DNA of 64,000 nucleotides, from assembly GCF_003201355.1 (NCBI RefSeq), contig NZ_QICL01000022.1:1-64000 (forward strand), in the 5' to 3' direction. Each line of letters begins with the position of its first letter. The first letter of the stretch is position 1. Shown piece by piece: positions 62,401-64,000 of the stretch. The DNA is from Indolivaga alginatilytica (GTDB lineage: Bacteria; Bacteroidota; Bacteroidia; Bacteroidales; Dysgonomonadaceae). A program made the position numbers and the translations under genes. The notes under the pieces are model-generated. The model was not told the DNA's origin. It did no database searches and was given only the letters and a program-made list of their open reading frames with translations.

Positions 62401-62707
62401 CAAGATTTCTTCACTTTTGAATGACTATTTATCTAATCCGCAGATTGCTTCTTGGTATTCAGTAGAGTATAAGGTGCTGAATGAGGTGGAAATACTACAG
62501 CCCAATGGAACATTTATCCGTCCCGACAGGGTAATGATGAAATCGGGTGAGGTGGTAGTAATCGATTATAAGTTTGGAGAAAAAGAAGAAAAAAAATATC
62601 TCAAACAAGTTAAGAATTACATGACTCAGATTAAAAAGATGGGTTATAATAATGTAAAAGGGTTTGTTTGTTATATAACGTTGGGTAATGTGATTGAAGT
62701 AGAATAA
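59444..62707 (+). CDS. AddA/RecB-like UvrD-family helicase-nuclease
   Basis: The 1087-residue protein has an SF1 UvrD helicase core: Walker A ASAGSGKTH (residues 17-25), the LAVTFTNKATEEMKSRI Ia motif, the MIDEFQDTSNMQW Walker B near residue 397, GDVKQSIYRWRNSD near 432-445, MTIHKSKGLGFEVVLLP near 756-772 and VALTRAKNDLI near 834-844. A C-terminal PD-(D/E)XK-like nuclease motif (RPDRVMM ... VIDYKFGEK) lies near 1026-1046. It is the AddA-type subunit of a double-strand break resection nuclease. The usual AddB partner is not visible next to it. It overlaps SUI1 by 23 bp. Confidence 0.88.
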   Translation: MLRHESSDSANLTVYKASAGSGKTHRLTEEYLLLLFSSPFSYKHILAVTFTNKATEEMKSRIIEELAKLASDKPSDYVKSLREKYNKSEEWVRAQARKILISILHDYSSFSISTIDRFFQQTMRAFTREIGLGGGYNVELDTGKVLGEAIDSMLYDLEKSENEQLLDWLIRFSEEKIESGETWNIRNDIQSLSTEIFKETYKAFSDQIQADIADKALLDDYKKTLIIYIQQYEKRSREIAEKALNTMVRFDLRPEDFKGGARSTFFSFLKWATGEIKEPTDTFRKLPDDVSGWYTKTTPADAKSKIEDAFGNGLNDCVCEIIAHYDNSATYQTAYEINRYFFTLGILGDVDKKVRQYAAENNVMLISDTTELLNKIIEGTDTPFVYEKVGTRVDHYMIDEFQDTSNMQWKNFLPLVRDSLSAGNKNLIVGDVKQSIYRWRNSDWKLLDEQLDIDFKTNGVIHKSLDTNWRSGENVINFNNAIFEIGSKLLQSLYNEGLDDITYDEALAPLYTRIEGAYKDSYQYLPEKKKGNPSGHVKVHFIDTEENTNWQAYVLDQLPHTIEELQDKGYSLKDIAILVRTKKEGAEVANRLLEYKNLQKHSKYRYDIISDEALFIKNSKSIKLVVSLLKYLRNPSDFTLRTLAIYEYFKFKDQLTAEETICTHLSNSDDFPEEVSIELNRIKELPLYEMTEEIFDLFKEAMESNENIYIQAFMDMVLDFSVKHSSDLDSFLQWWDESGQTKTIFTPDGQDAIRIMTIHKSKGLGFEVVLLPFGHWDIDHKMPTILWCQPRFEPFNRLQLVPVKYSQKLKNTIFAYEYFDEKLHAFIDNFNVLYVALTRAKNDLIIFSPKPKDKQKGINSISSLLWACVHAEAKPQEGKFFVSLEESMDQESDCFELGESKGDALSKRGSDTLSENEVSIGVLASISFDDRLKLRLNNKYFFSENGQREYGTLMHEIVSKVTSFEDLDKVVETYQLSGEITEEERDKISSLLNDYLSNPQIASWYSVEYKVLNEVEILQPNGTFIRPDRVMMKSGEVVVIDYKFGEKEEKKYLKQVKNYMTQIKKMGYNNVKGFVCYITLGNVIEVE

Positions 62708-62728
62708 GTATTTTGATCTCAGCTAACT

Positions 62729-63529
62729 ATGCACTATTACTTTATCTGTTTATTTATTCTTTTGTTTAGCATTGTGCCAACAGTGCAGTGTCAAAGTATG
62801 TTTCATAAGAATGACTATAACTCACTGTATATTTTAGATTCGAATAGAAATAATGGTTTCGAGGTTATAGCTTCCATAATTGCTATGTTTACAGCCGGAT
62901 CGGCTGATCGCAACGGCTTTCGTTTAGGCGGCTCATTAACTGTTTCGAAAAATATAGGGGACTGGACTCTCTGTACAGGATTGGATGCTTATAAAGCCAA
63001 AGAGAGATTCGGATTAGGTACTACTTTTGCAGGAGTAGAATATGATGATGGTAAATACGGAGCATCCTATTTTGTAAATAAATATTATCAGGGAGGAAAA
63101 CAAGTATCTGGAATTTTGGGATTAAGGTTGGATGATTTTAGTCTGAAATTCGAAGATGATATTTTAGCGTTACCTTTTACCGGCTTTACTATTTACGACA
63201 GATACCGGACAGCTGCTTTAGAACTTCAATACAAACACTTCATTATAGGAACAAATGTATATACGACTGGGATAAACGGACTAACTGATACTTCCCCTTA
63301 TAATCGAAAAGGTACATATATGGGTGGAAAACAAATATCAAGTCCCATGTATATTGGTTATACGAATAAAGACCTGATACTTCGTTATGGTATGAATAAT
63401 CAAACGGGTGGATATCTCGGTCAGAATTTGTGGCATCGTAATTTTTTTGATACCGGTGATTTCAAATCGGGAGGTTATCGCAATCAGTTCCTTCAAGTTG
63501 GTACTTATCAACCTTATACACTGTATTGA
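62729..63529 (+). CDS. Secreted protein with a bacterial toxin 23-like (Ntox23) domain
   Basis: The 266-residue protein has a signal peptide (cleavage near TVQCQ). It then has a domain with FGLGTTFAGVEYDDGKYGASY (in two blocks over residues 91-112), DRYRTAALELQYKHFIIGTNVYTT, KQISSPMYIGYTN and QNLWHRNFFDTGDF. It ends in GGYRNQFLQVGTYQPYTLY. I recall this pattern as polymorphic toxin type 23 (Ntox23-like). The activity is unknown. A lipoprotein gene follows 23 bp later and could be an immunity or accessory partner. It lies 21 bp after the AddA-like gene. Confidence 0.6.
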   Translation: MHYYFICLFILLFSIVPTVQCQSMFHKNDYNSLYILDSNRNNGFEVIASIIAMFTAGSADRNGFRLGGSLTVSKNIGDWTLCTGLDAYKAKERFGLGTTFAGVEYDDGKYGASYFVNKYYQGGKQVSGILGLRLDDFSLKFEDDILALPFTGFTIYDRYRTAALELQYKHFIIGTNVYTTGINGLTDTSPYNRKGTYMGGKQISSPMYIGYTNKDLILRYGMNNQTGGYLGQNLWHRNFFDTGDFKSGGYRNQFLQVGTYQPYTLY

Positions 63530-63552
63530 GTTTTGCCCTTTTATTATATAAT

Positions 63553-64000
63553 ATGAGAAAATTTTACTTTGCGATATTTATATTAATAATTGGTTTATCA
63601 GGCTGTGTAACCGTTAAGCCAAAAGATTTTACTTACCTATATACTGCAGGATATACGGGTCTCGATACATTAATTAATATAGACGGTTATTATGTGGCTC
63701 AGAGAGAATGTGATTCTACATTTTCATCTGTTTTTATGTTCTATCCCGATGGACTATTCACTATTGCAACAACAAGTGATGTTTCTAACTTGAAAGATTG
63801 CTTCGAGAATGGAGGTAAATCTAACCTTTGTCAATATCCATCTTGGGGAACATATCGGATAGAAGGTAATACAATTAAGACACAAACCATCCGACAAGAG
63901 GGGATGGGTATCAGTACTATTTTTCGTGACTATGAAATTGGCGATGCTCAAACCTTAATTAACATAAGTGATTATGTAGTCCCTCAGAATACAAATCTAG
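63553..64000 (+). CDS. Lipoprotein, truncated by the window end
   Basis: An open frame of 149 codons runs from the ATG at 63553 to the end of the window without a stop, so the gene is partial. It has a lipobox (LIIGLSGC, Cys18) and a beta-rich domain with GYYVAQRECDSTFSSVFMFYPDGLFT and WGTYRIEGNTIKTQTI. It has a lipocalin-like or META-like feel, but I do not recognise the family. It lies 23 bp after the Ntox23-like gene and may be its immunity or accessory gene. Confidence 0.65.
   Translation, partial: MRKFYFAIFILIIGLSGCVTVKPKDFTYLYTAGYTGLDTLINIDGYYVAQRECDSTFSSVFMFYPDGLFTIATTSDVSNLKDCFENGGKSNLCQYPSWGTYRIEGNTIKTQTIRQEGMGISTIFRDYEIGDAQTLINISDYVVPQNTNL

Overview
The window looks like a chromosomal segment of a Bacteroidota bacterium, most likely Bacteroidales close to Dysgonomonas. 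The reasons are the low G+C content, AT-rich leaders with little Shine-Dalgarno signal, several promoters of the Bacteroidetes type (TTTG, about 19 bp, TAnnTTTG), many small lipoproteins and outer-membrane barrels, and families typical of the group (DUF5063, DUF1634 beside TauE, DUF2693-like, VirE-N/PriCT-2 primases). The genus is an inference from gene content; no rRNA is present.

Layout. 1-18.7 kb is core chromosome: a GHL10 glycosidase, trpS, the dxs-trkA-trkH operon, tRNA-Arg, an outer-membrane barrel plus priA, a VanX-like dipeptidase, dnaX (two reading frames joined at an A10 slippery run), tRNA-Val, a porin, an XRE regulator and lipoproteins. 18,768-30,224 is an integrated element of about 11.5 kb in the 3' end of tRNA-Leu(TAA). 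It has a 15-bp att repeat, a tyrosine integrase, an excisionase-like protein, a RepA-type helicase, a hairpin-plus-iteron origin candidate, a frameshifted VirE-N/PriCT-2 primase, a protein with a virion-like C-terminus, a TerS-like protein, an antisense XRE-Fic-ASCH cassette and six small unknown ORFs. I see no relaxase, large terminase, portal or capsid gene, so the best reading is a phage satellite (PICI-like island). This is the most notable system in the window.

30.2-64 kb is again chromosome: tRNA-Leu and tRNA-Gly, an aldo/keto reductase, TauE/DUF1634, a secreted module (two short paralogues and a PKD protein), rlmI, an RNase D-like exonuclease with a DUF5063 protein, a WG-repeat protein, a glycosyltransferase with a membrane partner, an OmpA protein, an oxidoreductase, dihydroorotase, an ABC-F protein, an EamA transporter, an alpha/beta hydrolase, a nitronate monooxygenase/FabK-like enzyme, a YycJ-like hydrolase, a second copy of the PKD module with a decayed partner, GNAT and DUF2156 proteins, SUI1, an AddA-like helicase-nuclease, a Ntox23-like protein and a lipoprotein cut by the window end.

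Two dispersed intergenic repeat families cross the chromosomal part. One is about 75 bp, begins with a terminator-like hairpin and occurs at least a dozen times. The other is about 150 bp and occurs as two inverted copies. I found no copy of either family inside the integrated element, which agrees with its foreign origin.
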